Of a stretch of DNA of 64,000 nt, positions 8,343-16,669 are shown piece after piece. The notes under the pieces were generated by a model that saw only the letters and a list, made by a program, of their open reading frames with translations, did not search any database and was not told where the DNA came from. Every line of letters begins with the position of its first letter. Position 1 is the stretch's first letter. The stretch comes from JBBQFC01 sp038321615 (lineage in GTDB: Bacteria; Bacteroidota; Bacteroidia; Flavobacteriales_D; Cryomorphaceae). Made by a program: the position numbers and the translations under genes. The stretch is taken from NCBI GenBank assembly GCA_038321615.1, contig JBBQFC010000007.1, forward strand, positions 14,551 through 78,550, given 5' to 3'.

Positions 8343-8876
8343 TTAAGGGCGGTTTTTAATGAATTACTTAGGTTAAAAATTAACTATCGCCGATCTACAC
8401 CCCAAAGGGCTCTTAGGTTCAGAAAAGTCAATTACATCTATGTTTGGTAAAAAACCGTACCAAATTTTTCGGAGGAGACCTTTTGCCTGGTCTGTTTAAA
8501 AATCTTCGGTTAGGCTTTCGAATGCCCTTGATTCCTTGCGAAAAATTCTCGCTTTACTTCTTCAAACTCACCAGCTGCCTTTGATTTTGCTTCATCGCGC
8601 TTTGCAACGATTCAATCCCGATTCGTAATCTAAATTCATTTCAATTGTGCTGTAGTTCAAGCGTGGAAACTCCTGAATCAAACTTAAAAAGAACCATCAG
8701 TCTATGTGACAATTCTTTTGTTATAAAGTCAAAGCAGGATGAATTAAAAGTGAATATTTAGAACTATTTTGACAATGCCCGAGCGGGAAAAGCGCAAAAG
8801 ATTTTCAGGAAAATTCAACAAGGTGCTTCGAACATTGCTCGCTGCAGATAATCTCAGAACGATGATAATGAATCCT
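8343..8876. other. 534-base intergenic stretch without a convincing gene
   Basis: No open frame of credible length. On the plus strand TATGTTTG matches the TAnnTTTG element and overlaps a perfect 7-base dyad, TTTGGTA (8443-8449) and TACCAAA (8458-8464), followed by five Ts. This could be a weak terminator or an operator. On the minus strand a short tail-like frame reads AKRDEAKSKAAGEFEEVKRE and ends in a stop near 8510; it has no start and is at most a coiled-coil relic. Nothing else recognised. Confidence 0.35.
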
Positions 8877-10433
8877 TTATCGGTAGATGTATCTCAGACC
8901 AAAGTTTACTGTGTAACCAGCACCATCCGACTTTGAAAATGCAAAGTTTGAATAGGAAACTTCAAGACCTAAGGCATCCATAATTTGATATTTGCCGCCT
9001 ATTCCAATTTGAGTAAACGACTGCGTGAGACCAAATTCTTCTTGCCCCATCATTAATGATGATTCGAACCGCGGAGAATACTGCGCGAAGGCAAAAAGAG
9101 TCGATTTTGAAGTGGGGAAATAACTCATAAAAGCGCTTAGAGGTGTTCGGAAGAAATCATACCGCTGAGCGGATGTCCGAGCAAACTGGTAAAGGAGATC
9201 AGCTTCTAAAAAGAGCTGGAAGTTCTCTCCAAGAGATTTGTCGTAGAAAACTTGGGTGAACCAGGTGTAGCGATCATGGGCAACAAAACCTTCTGATTCG
9301 AGCTCATCAGAAACGGGAATCCATACGGAGCTTTGAATAGAAAAACGCGGCAGGCTCTTTAGGGGAACGAATTTGACCCGAGGGGCTATGTAAGATACGA
9401 GTGTTTTATTGAAAAGCCCGTCAGTATTGTCAAAAACATTGAACGCGCCTTGCTCCCCTTCAACTGTTCTTGCCTTCGAAATATAAAGATCCAAGCCCAC
9501 ATTGAAACGAGACTTCTTGGACAAGCCAGTAGTGAGCATAATGATCGAAGTAAAGAAGTTTTGGGTCTGCCCCAAATTAACCAATTCGCCTTCTTCATCT
9601 CTAATACTCTGTTGTGAGTAGATGCTATTGAAAACATTAACCTCAAACTCACCCTTATTAAAAAGAGCAGAAGGGGTAAATAGTTCCAAATTGCTCTTGG
9701 TCCCTTCGGCTTGGATGCTCATTCGCTCATTTAGGCTCCAATCGTAATCGGTGTAATTTAGAGTGGCATCTAAAGGGAAGGCTTCCGTAGCATACTGATT
9801 TAAGAAGGCGATCACTTCGTTTTTGTTCTTTCCAAAATCGGAAGAATACCACTCAAAAATTTTGGAGAGGCTGATCGTATTGGTCTCTTTATCAAAATTG
9901 GCAAAAAACGTATCCCTGATTGTGGTTTGAGATTGCTCATTCAACTGCCGGTCCAAACTTTCTTCAAAATAAGCTTCAGATCGAATTTTCGGGCAGCCTT
10001 GAGCAGCGCAAACAAGTGCGAAATGCAATCGTGGATCTGGATATTTTTTGAGTAAAATATCCTTTTCCAATCCGTTCAAACTCAAAGTGGTTCCCGCCAG
10101 ATTCAGCCTTTTGGCAGTAAAAAAATCTCCAACTGCCTGGGGTGAATCTATCGGGTAATTCTCAATCACTTGCTTAATTACAAAGATGTTATAAACGTTG
10201 ATCAAAATAGTTTTTTCACCTGTTTCGCTTAACCCATTTAAGGACAGCGATGAAATTTGCCTGATCAAGTCGTCTAAATCCTTCTCATTATCCGCGATGC
10301 GCTTATAGTCTACCAATCCGTCTTGAACGTAGGATCTTAAAAACCGATCAATGGAAAGATTAGCTTCCCCAACAGACTGACTTCGAAGTTGCGAACCGAG
10401 AAAAACGAGCACACAAATAAGGGCAAATCTCAT
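8877..10433 (-). CDS. DUF547 domain fused to a C-terminal outer-membrane beta-barrel
   Basis: 518 residues. An N-terminal signal peptide (MRFALICVLVFLGSQLRSQS) is followed by a DUF547 domain, residues about 25-235, with NVYNIFVIKQVIENYP, the HFALVCAAQGCPKIR box (Cys and His residues typical of the family) and WYSSDFG. DUF547 is a widespread extracytoplasmic domain of unknown function, possibly with a cysteine-hydrolase-like active site. Residues 240-518 read as alternating beta-strands ending in an aromatic residue region (NFGLRYIYR), as expected for an outer-membrane barrel of about 12 strands. The start overlaps the stop of the lipoprotein gene by four bases (ATGA), so the two are translationally coupled. 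The barrel call rests on strand pattern only. Confidence 0.72.
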   Translation of the reverse strand: MRFALICVLVFLGSQLRSQSVGEANLSIDRFLRSYVQDGLVDYKRIADNEKDLDDLIRQISSLSLNGLSETGEKTILINVYNIFVIKQVIENYPIDSPQAVGDFFTAKRLNLAGTTLSLNGLEKDILLKKYPDPRLHFALVCAAQGCPKIRSEAYFEESLDRQLNEQSQTTIRDTFFANFDKETNTISLSKIFEWYSSDFGKNKNEVIAFLNQYATEAFPLDATLNYTDYDWSLNERMSIQAEGTKSNLELFTPSALFNKGEFEVNVFNSIYSQQSIRDEEGELVNLGQTQNFFTSIIMLTTGLSKKSRFNVGLDLYISKARTVEGEQGAFNVFDNTDGLFNKTLVSYIAPRVKFVPLKSLPRFSIQSSVWIPVSDELESEGFVAHDRYTWFTQVFYDKSLGENFQLFLEADLLYQFARTSAQRYDFFRTPLSAFMSYFPTSKSTLFAFAQYSPRFESSLMMGQEEFGLTQSFTQIGIGGKYQIMDALGLEVSYSNFAFSKSDGAGYTVNFGLRYIYR

Positions 10434-10918
10434 TCACTGGCTGTGTAAATACCTCTTACTTCCATAGTCATGTAAGAGCCATTAACCCTGATTTCATTTT
10501 CGTTAAGTCCAATTACGCGGGCAGGTTCTTCGTTCGAAGAGCCTTTGTCAAACAGGATAGTCCTATTCCTGAAATCGAGCTCCCATATCCCCGTTTTAAT
10601 GCGTTCATTATCTTCGGCGCCACAAAGATCAATTCCACCATCGTACGTATAGGTGCCATCAGCATTGAACACGAATTCGTCATCTAATCTGCACTCGGTG
10701 AAAGTTGTGAGTCCGGCGAGGGTAAACCCGGACGCCATCCATATTTTGGCAGTCCCGCCATCAATATGGGTTTTAAATTCTATTGAATCGTTTGCTACAA
10801 TATCAGCCTCACCGATGGTATTATCTGTAGAGGGGTTCGTAGGGTCTTCGTCATCATTTACGCCACAGGCTGCGAAAATCAACATGGTAGCGGACAGGCT
10901 TATCAGTAATTTCTTCAT
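10430..10918 (-). CDS. Lipocalin-like outer-membrane lipoprotein
   Basis: 162 residues with a lipoprotein signal (MKKLLISLSATMLIFAAC, lipid-modified Cys18). After an acidic linker, the rest is beta-rich: KIWMASGFTLAG, then ECRLDDEFVFNADGTYTYDG, GIWELDFRNRTILF and VIGLNENEIRV. The D-D-x-F-x-F-x-x-D-G-x-Y pattern followed by G-x-W-x-L is that of Bacteroidota lipocalin-like lipoproteins (lipocalin_4/5-type). Such proteins sit at the outer membrane; ligands are unknown. The gene overlaps the DUF547/barrel gene by four bases and is first in that two-gene operon, which suggests that the lipoprotein and barrel work together. Confidence 0.75.
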   Translation of the reverse strand: MKKLLISLSATMLIFAACGVNDDEDPTNPSTDNTIGEADIVANDSIEFKTHIDGGTAKIWMASGFTLAGLTTFTECRLDDEFVFNADGTYTYDGGIDLCGAEDNERIKTGIWELDFRNRTILFDKGSSNEEPARVIGLNENEIRVNGSYMTMEVRGIYTASE

Positions 10919-11393
10919 TTTTTTTAGGCTAATTTACAGCAATCTCGTCTTATTCCGCGTCGCTTGAAAGACAAATCGATATTTGGTTCCACAAAAATGT
11001 TTTGGGCTTATTTGAAACCCATCGCCGAGGATTTAGTATCGCTGAGATCTTTAGTAGGTAGTAATCGTGCGCTGGCAAATTATCCAAGCTCAATCGCATA
11101 CCCCTTTTACTAAAATTATTGTCCGTGTAACCGATGGGAAATAAGTGAAAAAGTTATTTGGCATGAACACAAATGCTGCAAAAACGAGTAGCCAGAACAA
11201 TCGCCGGTATGGTTAATATACATGCGCAGCATTGCAAATGCTGCGCAGCATAAACTATTCTAATACGCGAAACACGTCAACACAAATGCTGGCAGCTGCG
11301 CAGCATTTGCAATGCCGCGCATCCTAAACTAATTGAGTGCGCGAACCAAGATTTGATTTTCTAGCTGAAGTGAGCTGGAATGTCAACCAAAAT
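10919..11393. other. 475-base intergenic region with palindromes between dnaE and the lipoprotein operon
   Basis: No gene seen. The segment holds the end of the dnaE transcript, the palindrome cluster described separately at 11223-11321, a partial extra copy of the same words (ACACAAATGCTGC near 11168), and presumably the promoter of the lipoprotein operon, for which no exact TAnnTTTG match was found. Confidence 0.5.
11223..11321. repeat. Pair of inverted palindromic repeats downstream of dnaE
   Basis: First element, 11223-11247: arms TGCGCAGCATT and AATGCTGCGCA, perfect over 11 bases with a 3-base loop. Second element, 11297-11321: arms TGCGCAGCATT and AATGCCGCGCA with one mismatch. The two elements are inverted copies of each other over 28 bases with a single difference, and each is followed by TAAACTA. 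A further dyad, CAAATGCTG/CAGCATTTG, spans 11283-11309. The layout recalls REP/BIME-type elements, but no other copy occurs in this window apart from short partial words. Confidence 0.7.
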
Positions 11394-14300
11394 CTACTGC
11401 AGCCTAAACTCCATCCCTTGCTGCGACAAGCGCTCTAGGCTCTCATCGCTGAGCTCAATCTTGCGCGAGCGCGATGCCATCATGATCGATAGCTTCCGGT
11501 TGGTGTCGAGTACTCGAAACTCTACCCGGGCGGCGGGTCCTTTTGGCTTTTCTGAAAGCATTTTATCGAGATTGGTGAGCATCGACTCATCCACTCTTGG
11601 TAAGGGCATATCGATAACCACCCGCTTGGTAAGCTTTTCGCGTAAGCCGGCGAGCAACTCCATACTGTTAATTTTAAACTCCAATTCTTTTGTCTGACTC
11701 CATTTGCGTTCCGCCACTTTTCCGCGAATAAAAAGGAAGGTATCGCGGATTAAGAAGTGTTTGAATTTGAGATAATCTTCATTAAAAATCACAAAGCGAC
11801 AAGTGGTGTACAAATCTTCAAACTCAAAGCTGCCGAAGGGTTTGTTGGTCTTCGTAACGCGGTGTTCTACATTTGTAACCATTCCCGCAAAGGCAAAATC
11901 GCTGTCTTTATGCTGACTCAAATCTTGCAAAACGCGCAAATCGCCTCGGCTGAAAAACTTCATTTCCAATCGGAAGCTATCCAGGGGATGCGCCGAAATG
12001 TAGATACCTACCACTTGCTTCTCACGATTTAATCGCGTCAGGGAATCCCACGGCTGCACGGGCGGCGGAGTGGGAGTTTGCACTTCAACTTCGATCATAG
12101 AGCCGAATAAATCGGGCGGAGCATCTTTATCAAAACCGGCTGCTGAGCCAAACTTCACCAAGGCATCGCAGAAAGTAAGTGTGCTGCCCGGCATTTCGGC
12201 GAAATACTGACTGCGGTATATGCCGTTAAAGCAATCGAGGGCGCCGGCTTGCGCCAAATTTTCAATGCAACGGCGATTTACGTGGCGCTTCTCGGTGCGT
12301 TTTACAAAATCGTAGATATCAGTAAAGGCACCATTTGCTTCCCGCTCCTGGATAATTGCTTTCACAGCCATACCACCAATACCTTTAATAGCGCCTAAAC
12401 CAAATCGGATTCGGTTTTCGCTATCGACGGTAAATTGGAGTTGAGATTCGTTTACACTCGGGCCCAATACCCGGTTGTCCATTCTGCGGCACTCCTCCAT
12501 AAAGAGCGATACTTGCTTAATATCGTTCATATTGTTGCTAAGCACAGAAGCCATGTAAGCAGCGGGATAATTCGCTTTGAGATAGGCCGTTTGAAATGCC
12601 ACCAAAGCGTAGCAGGTACTGTGGCTTTTGTTAAAGGCATAGCTCGCAAAAGCTTCCCAGTCCTTCCACACCTTTTCGGCAATGGTTCTATTGTGACCGT
12701 TGGCTTCGCAGCCGTCCAAGAATTTTGGCTTGAGGGTTTCCAGCAGGGAGAGTATTTTCTTACCCATCGCTTTGCGCAATACGTCGGCTTCGCCCTTGGT
12801 GAAACCCGCAAGTTTCTGCGAAAGTAGCATCACCTGCTCTTGGTAAACGGTAATGCCGTAAGTCTCTTTCAGAAACTCTTCCGATGCATCCATATCGTAG
12901 GTGATAGGCTCCGTGCCGTGCTTCCGCCTGACAAAACTCGGAATATAATCCATCGGACCCGGCCGGTAAAGGGCATTCATGGCAATAAGGTCGTCGAAAC
13001 GAGTGGGTTTCAGTTCCTTCAGATACATCTGCATACCGGGCGATTCATACTGGAATATTCCAACCGTTTCGCCGCGCTGAAAGAGTTCGTAGGTTTTTAC
13101 GTCTTCGAGATCAATTTTGTCGGGGTCAATATCCACCCCGTAGCGCTGCTTTACAATGGACACAGCATCCTTAATCAGGGTTAGGGTTTTCAAACCCAAG
13201 AAGTCCATTTTGAGCAAGCCCGCACTTTCCACCACGCCGTTGTCAAACTGTGTGCACCACATCTCGCTGTCTTTGGCGGTGGCTACGGGCACGTAATCGG
13301 TAATGTCGCCGGGGGTTATGATCACTCCGCAAGCGTGAATACCTGTATTTCGCAAGTTGCCTTCCATTTTTCTCGCTGCTTGCACCACATCGGCTTGCAG
13401 GCCTTGTAAATTGGCAATGCGCTTGAGCTCTATGGCGAGTGGAAGCTCCGTATCGCGCAGCTTATTCTTTAATTCGGTGTCCGAAAGTTTGAACAATTCG
13501 CTCAGCGCAACGCTTGGAACCATTTTGGCCAATCCATCCGTTTCGGAAAGTGAAAGATTCAACACTCTACCTGCATCGCGCACCGAACTTTTTGCAGCCA
13601 TCGACCCATAGGTGATGATTTGAGCCACTTGATTGGCGCCGTATTTTGCGATTACATAATCGATTACTTTCTGCCGACCTTCATCATCGAAGTCAATGTC
13701 GATATCGGGGAGCGACACCCGATCGGGATTGAGGAAACGCTCAAAAAGTAAATCGTACTTGATAGGATCTACGTTGGTAATGCCCGTGCAATAAGCTACT
13801 GCTGAACCAGCAGCACTGCCCCTACCCGGACCAACCCAAACGCCTCGGCGTCGCGCTTCGGCGCAAAAATCCTGTACGATTAAGAAATAACCGGGATAGC
13901 CGGTGCGCTCAATGGTTGCCAATTCAAAATCGAGCCGCTCGCGGGTTTTTTCATCGAGCTCGCCATAGCGCTCCGATGCACCGATGAAGGTAAGGTGGCG
14001 GAGGTAAGCGTTTTCTCCACGTTTTCCGCCATCCGATTCATCGAGCGGGTCTAGGAATTCGATCGGAATTTCAAATTTCGGCAGCAATACATCGCGCTCC
14101 AGTTTATACGTTTCGATCTTGTCGAGCATTTCGCTTACGCAAGCTATCGCTCTGGGTAGATCGGCAAAGAGCCGTTTCATTTCATCGGCTGGCTTGATGT
14201 AATACTCGTCGTTAGGAAGGCCAAACCGAAACTCACGACCCCGGCGACCAATGTATTTTTTTGGCTTCGACACTTGCTCTGCATCGCGGACACAGAGCAG

Positions 14301-15668
14301 CATATCCTGCGTATTGGCATCGGCCTTATTAGTATAATAGGTATTGTTTGCGGCAAAGTACTTCACCCCGAATTTTTCCGCATAGCCGAGCATGGTGGTG
14401 TTTACCACATCTTCTTCGGGAAGACCGTGACGATTCAGCTCTACGTAGAAGTCTTCGCCGAAGTGTTCCTTCCACCACAGAAATGCTTCTTCGGCTTGGG
14501 TCTCGCCCACATTGAGAACCAAGTTTGGAACTTCGCCCCAAATACCACCTGTCGTTACAATCAAGCCTTCTTTGTACTTCAATAGCGACTCTTTATCGAT
14601 GCGCGGTACGTAGTAAAATCCTTCGGTGTAGGCTATGGAAGCGAGCTTTGCCAGGTTGTGATAGCCCGCCTTATTTTTGGCAAGTATCACGGTTTGTGCC
14701 CCATTATCCTGCACCGATTTGTTGCGTCGATCGGAGCACAAGTTGAACTCACAACCCAACACAGGTTTGATTCCGGCTTTTAAGGCTTCCTTCACAAATT
14801 GAAAGGCGCCCATCATATTTCCATGGTCCGTAAGCGCAATAGCCGGCATCTCCAATTCCACAGCCTTTGCGACTAATTCCTTTACTGAACTGGTGCTTTG
14901 GAGAATAGAAAATTGGGAATGGCAGTGCAAATGTGCGAAAGGAAGATTAGCAATGTCGGAGATATCGACTTTATAGGTTTTCGCGATATCGGTGAGTTCT
15001 TCAGGCTCTGCGGTCGATGTATCTGCAAAATTTGCAGCATCAAGCTGTGGAGCTTGGTAGCTAATCTCTTGTAGATCGGTTATTTCCGGAAGGGGAACCT
15101 GGCCTGCTTTGATGAGGCCAAAGAAGCAGCGACCCGTTGCGTCCACATCGTAGGCCGCATCGTGGGCGTCGGCAAATCCTTTTCCAAATAACTTTTGGTG
15201 AAGCTCCATGAGCGATGGCCATTTGAATTTACCCCCTTTGCTATTGGGTAAGGCACAAAACTCCGTCGAGAGTTCCTTGGTATCCAATTCGGGCATTTCG
15301 CTGAAAACCAGCGGCAAACCCATTCGATCGTACTCTGCCGAGAGCACCAGGATATCGAAGCTAACATTGTGGCCAACTGCATATTTGGCTTTCGCCCGAT
15401 CGAGTTCAAAAGCTGCCAAAACTTCGGCTAGGGGCTGACCCACTTCTTCGGCACGTTCGGTAGTAATACCGTGAATTTTAACGGCATTGTAAGGTATGGT
15501 GAAACCTTCAGGCTTTATGATGATGCTCTTCGCTGATAGCAGAGCCCCCGTATCGCTGTGGAGCTGCCAAGCCAATTGCACTACCCTTGGCCAATTGTCA
15601 TGGTCGCTTGCAGGTGCTTTGTAGTCTTTTGGTAAGCCGGTGGTTTCCGTATCGAATATGAGGAACAT
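11394..15668 (-). CDS. dnaE: DNA polymerase III alpha subunit with N-terminal proofreading exonuclease domain
   Basis: 1424 residues. Residues 1-190 are a DnaQ-like 3'-5' exonuclease (FDTETTG with D6 and E8; GHNVSFDILVLSAEYDR; HDAAYDVDATGRCF). A linker leads to the PHP domain (HLHCHSQFSILQSTSSVKEL, residue about 245 on). The DnaE polymerase core follows: GPGRGSAAGSAVAYCTGI, the palm motif PDIDIDFDDEGRQKVIDY near residue 652, and FNKSHSTCYALVAFQTAYLK. A tandem HhH segment and an OB fold (FAFAGMVTNVEHRVTKTNKP) close the chain. This is the main replicative polymerase. E. coli DnaE is about 1160 residues and lacks the exonuclease, which there is a separate subunit (DnaQ). The HLHCHSQFS metal motif of the PHP domain looks intact too. 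Confidence 0.95.
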   Translation of the reverse strand: MFLIFDTETTGLPKDYKAPASDHDNWPRVVQLAWQLHSDTGALLSAKSIIIKPEGFTIPYNAVKIHGITTERAEEVGQPLAEVLAAFELDRAKAKYAVGHNVSFDILVLSAEYDRMGLPLVFSEMPELDTKELSTEFCALPNSKGGKFKWPSLMELHQKLFGKGFADAHDAAYDVDATGRCFFGLIKAGQVPLPEITDLQEISYQAPQLDAANFADTSTAEPEELTDIAKTYKVDISDIANLPFAHLHCHSQFSILQSTSSVKELVAKAVELEMPAIALTDHGNMMGAFQFVKEALKAGIKPVLGCEFNLCSDRRNKSVQDNGAQTVILAKNKAGYHNLAKLASIAYTEGFYYVPRIDKESLLKYKEGLIVTTGGIWGEVPNLVLNVGETQAEEAFLWWKEHFGEDFYVELNRHGLPEEDVVNTTMLGYAEKFGVKYFAANNTYYTNKADANTQDMLLCVRDAEQVSKPKKYIGRRGREFRFGLPNDEYYIKPADEMKRLFADLPRAIACVSEMLDKIETYKLERDVLLPKFEIPIEFLDPLDESDGGKRGENAYLRHLTFIGASERYGELDEKTRERLDFELATIERTGYPGYFLIVQDFCAEARRRGVWVGPGRGSAAGSAVAYCTGITNVDPIKYDLLFERFLNPDRVSLPDIDIDFDDEGRQKVIDYVIAKYGANQVAQIITYGSMAAKSSVRDAGRVLNLSLSETDGLAKMVPSVALSELFKLSDTELKNKLRDTELPLAIELKRIANLQGLQADVVQAARKMEGNLRNTGIHACGVIITPGDITDYVPVATAKDSEMWCTQFDNGVVESAGLLKMDFLGLKTLTLIKDAVSIVKQRYGVDIDPDKIDLEDVKTYELFQRGETVGIFQYESPGMQMYLKELKPTRFDDLIAMNALYRPGPMDYIPSFVRRKHGTEPITYDMDASEEFLKETYGITVYQEQVMLLSQKLAGFTKGEADVLRKAMGKKILSLLETLKPKFLDGCEANGHNRTIAEKVWKDWEAFASYAFNKSHSTCYALVAFQTAYLKANYPAAYMASVLSNNMNDIKQVSLFMEECRRMDNRVLGPSVNESQLQFTVDSENRIRFGLGAIKGIGGMAVKAIIQEREANGAFTDIYDFVKRTEKRHVNRRCIENLAQAGALDCFNGIYRSQYFAEMPGSTLTFCDALVKFGSAAGFDKDAPPDLFGSMIEVEVQTPTPPPVQPWDSLTRLNREKQVVGIYISAHPLDSFRLEMKFFSRGDLRVLQDLSQHKDSDFAFAGMVTNVEHRVTKTNKPFGSFEFEDLYTTCRFVIFNEDYLKFKHFLIRDTFLFIRGKVAERKWSQTKELEFKINSMELLAGLREKLTKRVVIDMPLPRVDESMLTNLDKMLSEKPKGPAARVEFRVLDTNRKLSIMMASRSRKIELSDESLERLSQQGMEFRLQ

Positions 15669-15875
15669 GGAGTGATGTCATTAAAGTGGTAAAACACTGC
15701 CGGTTGAACCGGTAGCCAAGAGTAGATTAAAGCGCCATAAACAGCGTTTACAAATGAATCGCTAAGGCATTAAAGCAATAAAATTAAGGGTATGAAGGTA
15801 GGGGCAAATGCGGTCTTCGCTGCCTTTTGGCAAATGAAGTTTTTAACGAAATATGAGGAAATAAAAGGCGGCGGA

Positions 15876-16523
15876 TTACCCCCACTCCCCAAAAAACTGG
15901 CTTAGAAACATTTCCATAAACGCGTGCCTGTCTGCTGCCAATTTGCGTCCGGTAGCGGTCTGCATTCGGTCTTTCAAAAGCAGGAGCTTCTCGTAAAAAT
16001 GGTTGGTGGTAGCCCCTTCATCGGCTACGTATTCTTCGAAACTTTCATGTTGACGGGGCAGCCTTTCGGGTGAGTGCAACAACCTACCTTTGCTTCCGCC
16101 ATACGCAAAAGCCCGAGCAATGCCTATGGCTCCCATGGCATCGAGACGGTCGGCATCTTGAACCGACGCCGATTCGATGCTCGAAATGGGGGTGGCTACT
16201 TCCGCTCCCCTATAAGTTACTTCAGAAACGATAGCGCTTACTTTATCCGCTAAGGCTGAGTCGCCGCCGCATGCGAGTACAATTTCTCTTGCCTTGAGGG
16301 GTCCAGCTTCCAGATCATGGCCATTAAATTTATGATCATCGATATCGTGAAGCAAGGCACCGAGCTCGACCAGTTCTAAATCCGCCCCTTCGGCTCGCCC
16401 AATGAGCAATGCTGTTCTTCTGACACGATCGATATGGTACCAATCGTGACCCGTACCTTCGCCATCAAACTTTGTTTTGACAAGGATTTCAATTTGGGCA
16501 ATCATCTTACTTAGAACCTTCAT
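15876..16523 (-). CDS. HD-domain phosphohydrolase
   Basis: 215 residues. The HD metal-binding set is visible: H in GHDWYHIDRVRRTALLIG, then LGALLHDIDDHKFNG (the HD pair) and a later Asp in ESASVQDADRLDAMGAIGIA. The A-R-A-F-A-Y-G-G and C-terminal helical part match the YedJ/PF01966-type soluble HD hydrolases. Such enzymes cleave phosphate esters of nucleotides or related metabolites in the cytoplasm; the substrate of this branch is not known. Monocistronic, divergent from rpsP across 146 bases. Start at 16523 is supported by a TAnnTTTG element 18 bases upstream. Confidence 0.85.
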   Translation of the reverse strand: MKVLSKMIAQIEILVKTKFDGEGTGHDWYHIDRVRRTALLIGRAEGADLELVELGALLHDIDDHKFNGHDLEAGPLKAREIVLACGGDSALADKVSAIVSEVTYRGAEVATPISSIESASVQDADRLDAMGAIGIARAFAYGGSKGRLLHSPERLPRQHESFEEYVADEGATTNHFYEKLLLLKDRMQTATGRKLAADRHAFMEMFLSQFFGEWG

Positions 16524-16541
16524 TTCTCGCGATTATGCCGA

Positions 16542-16549
16542 CAAAAATA
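16542..16549 (-). promoter_or_regulatory. TAnnTTTG promoter -7 element of the HD hydrolase gene
   Basis: Minus-strand TATTTTTG, an exact consensus match, 18 bases before the ATG at 16523. The -33 region has no TTG at the usual distance. Confidence 0.4.
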
Positions 16550-16589
16550 AGGCCTTGGTGCGACCGAAAAATAAATCATGAAAAACCTG

Positions 16590-16618
16590 TTGAAGTTCAG
16601 AGAAAAAGTTGATCTTTG
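16590..16618 (+). promoter_or_regulatory. Candidate promoter of rpsP-rimM
   Basis: TTG at 16590-16592 and GATCTTTG at 16611-16618 (one mismatch from TAnnTTTG), 18 bases apart, a normal spacing for Bacteroidota primary sigma promoters. Predicted start about 45 bases before the rpsP ATG, leaving a short leader. Confidence 0.45.
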
Positions 16619-16669
16619 CGCCCCTAATTAATGACCGGAGTTTCGGACTCTTTTAACAATTAATGATCT

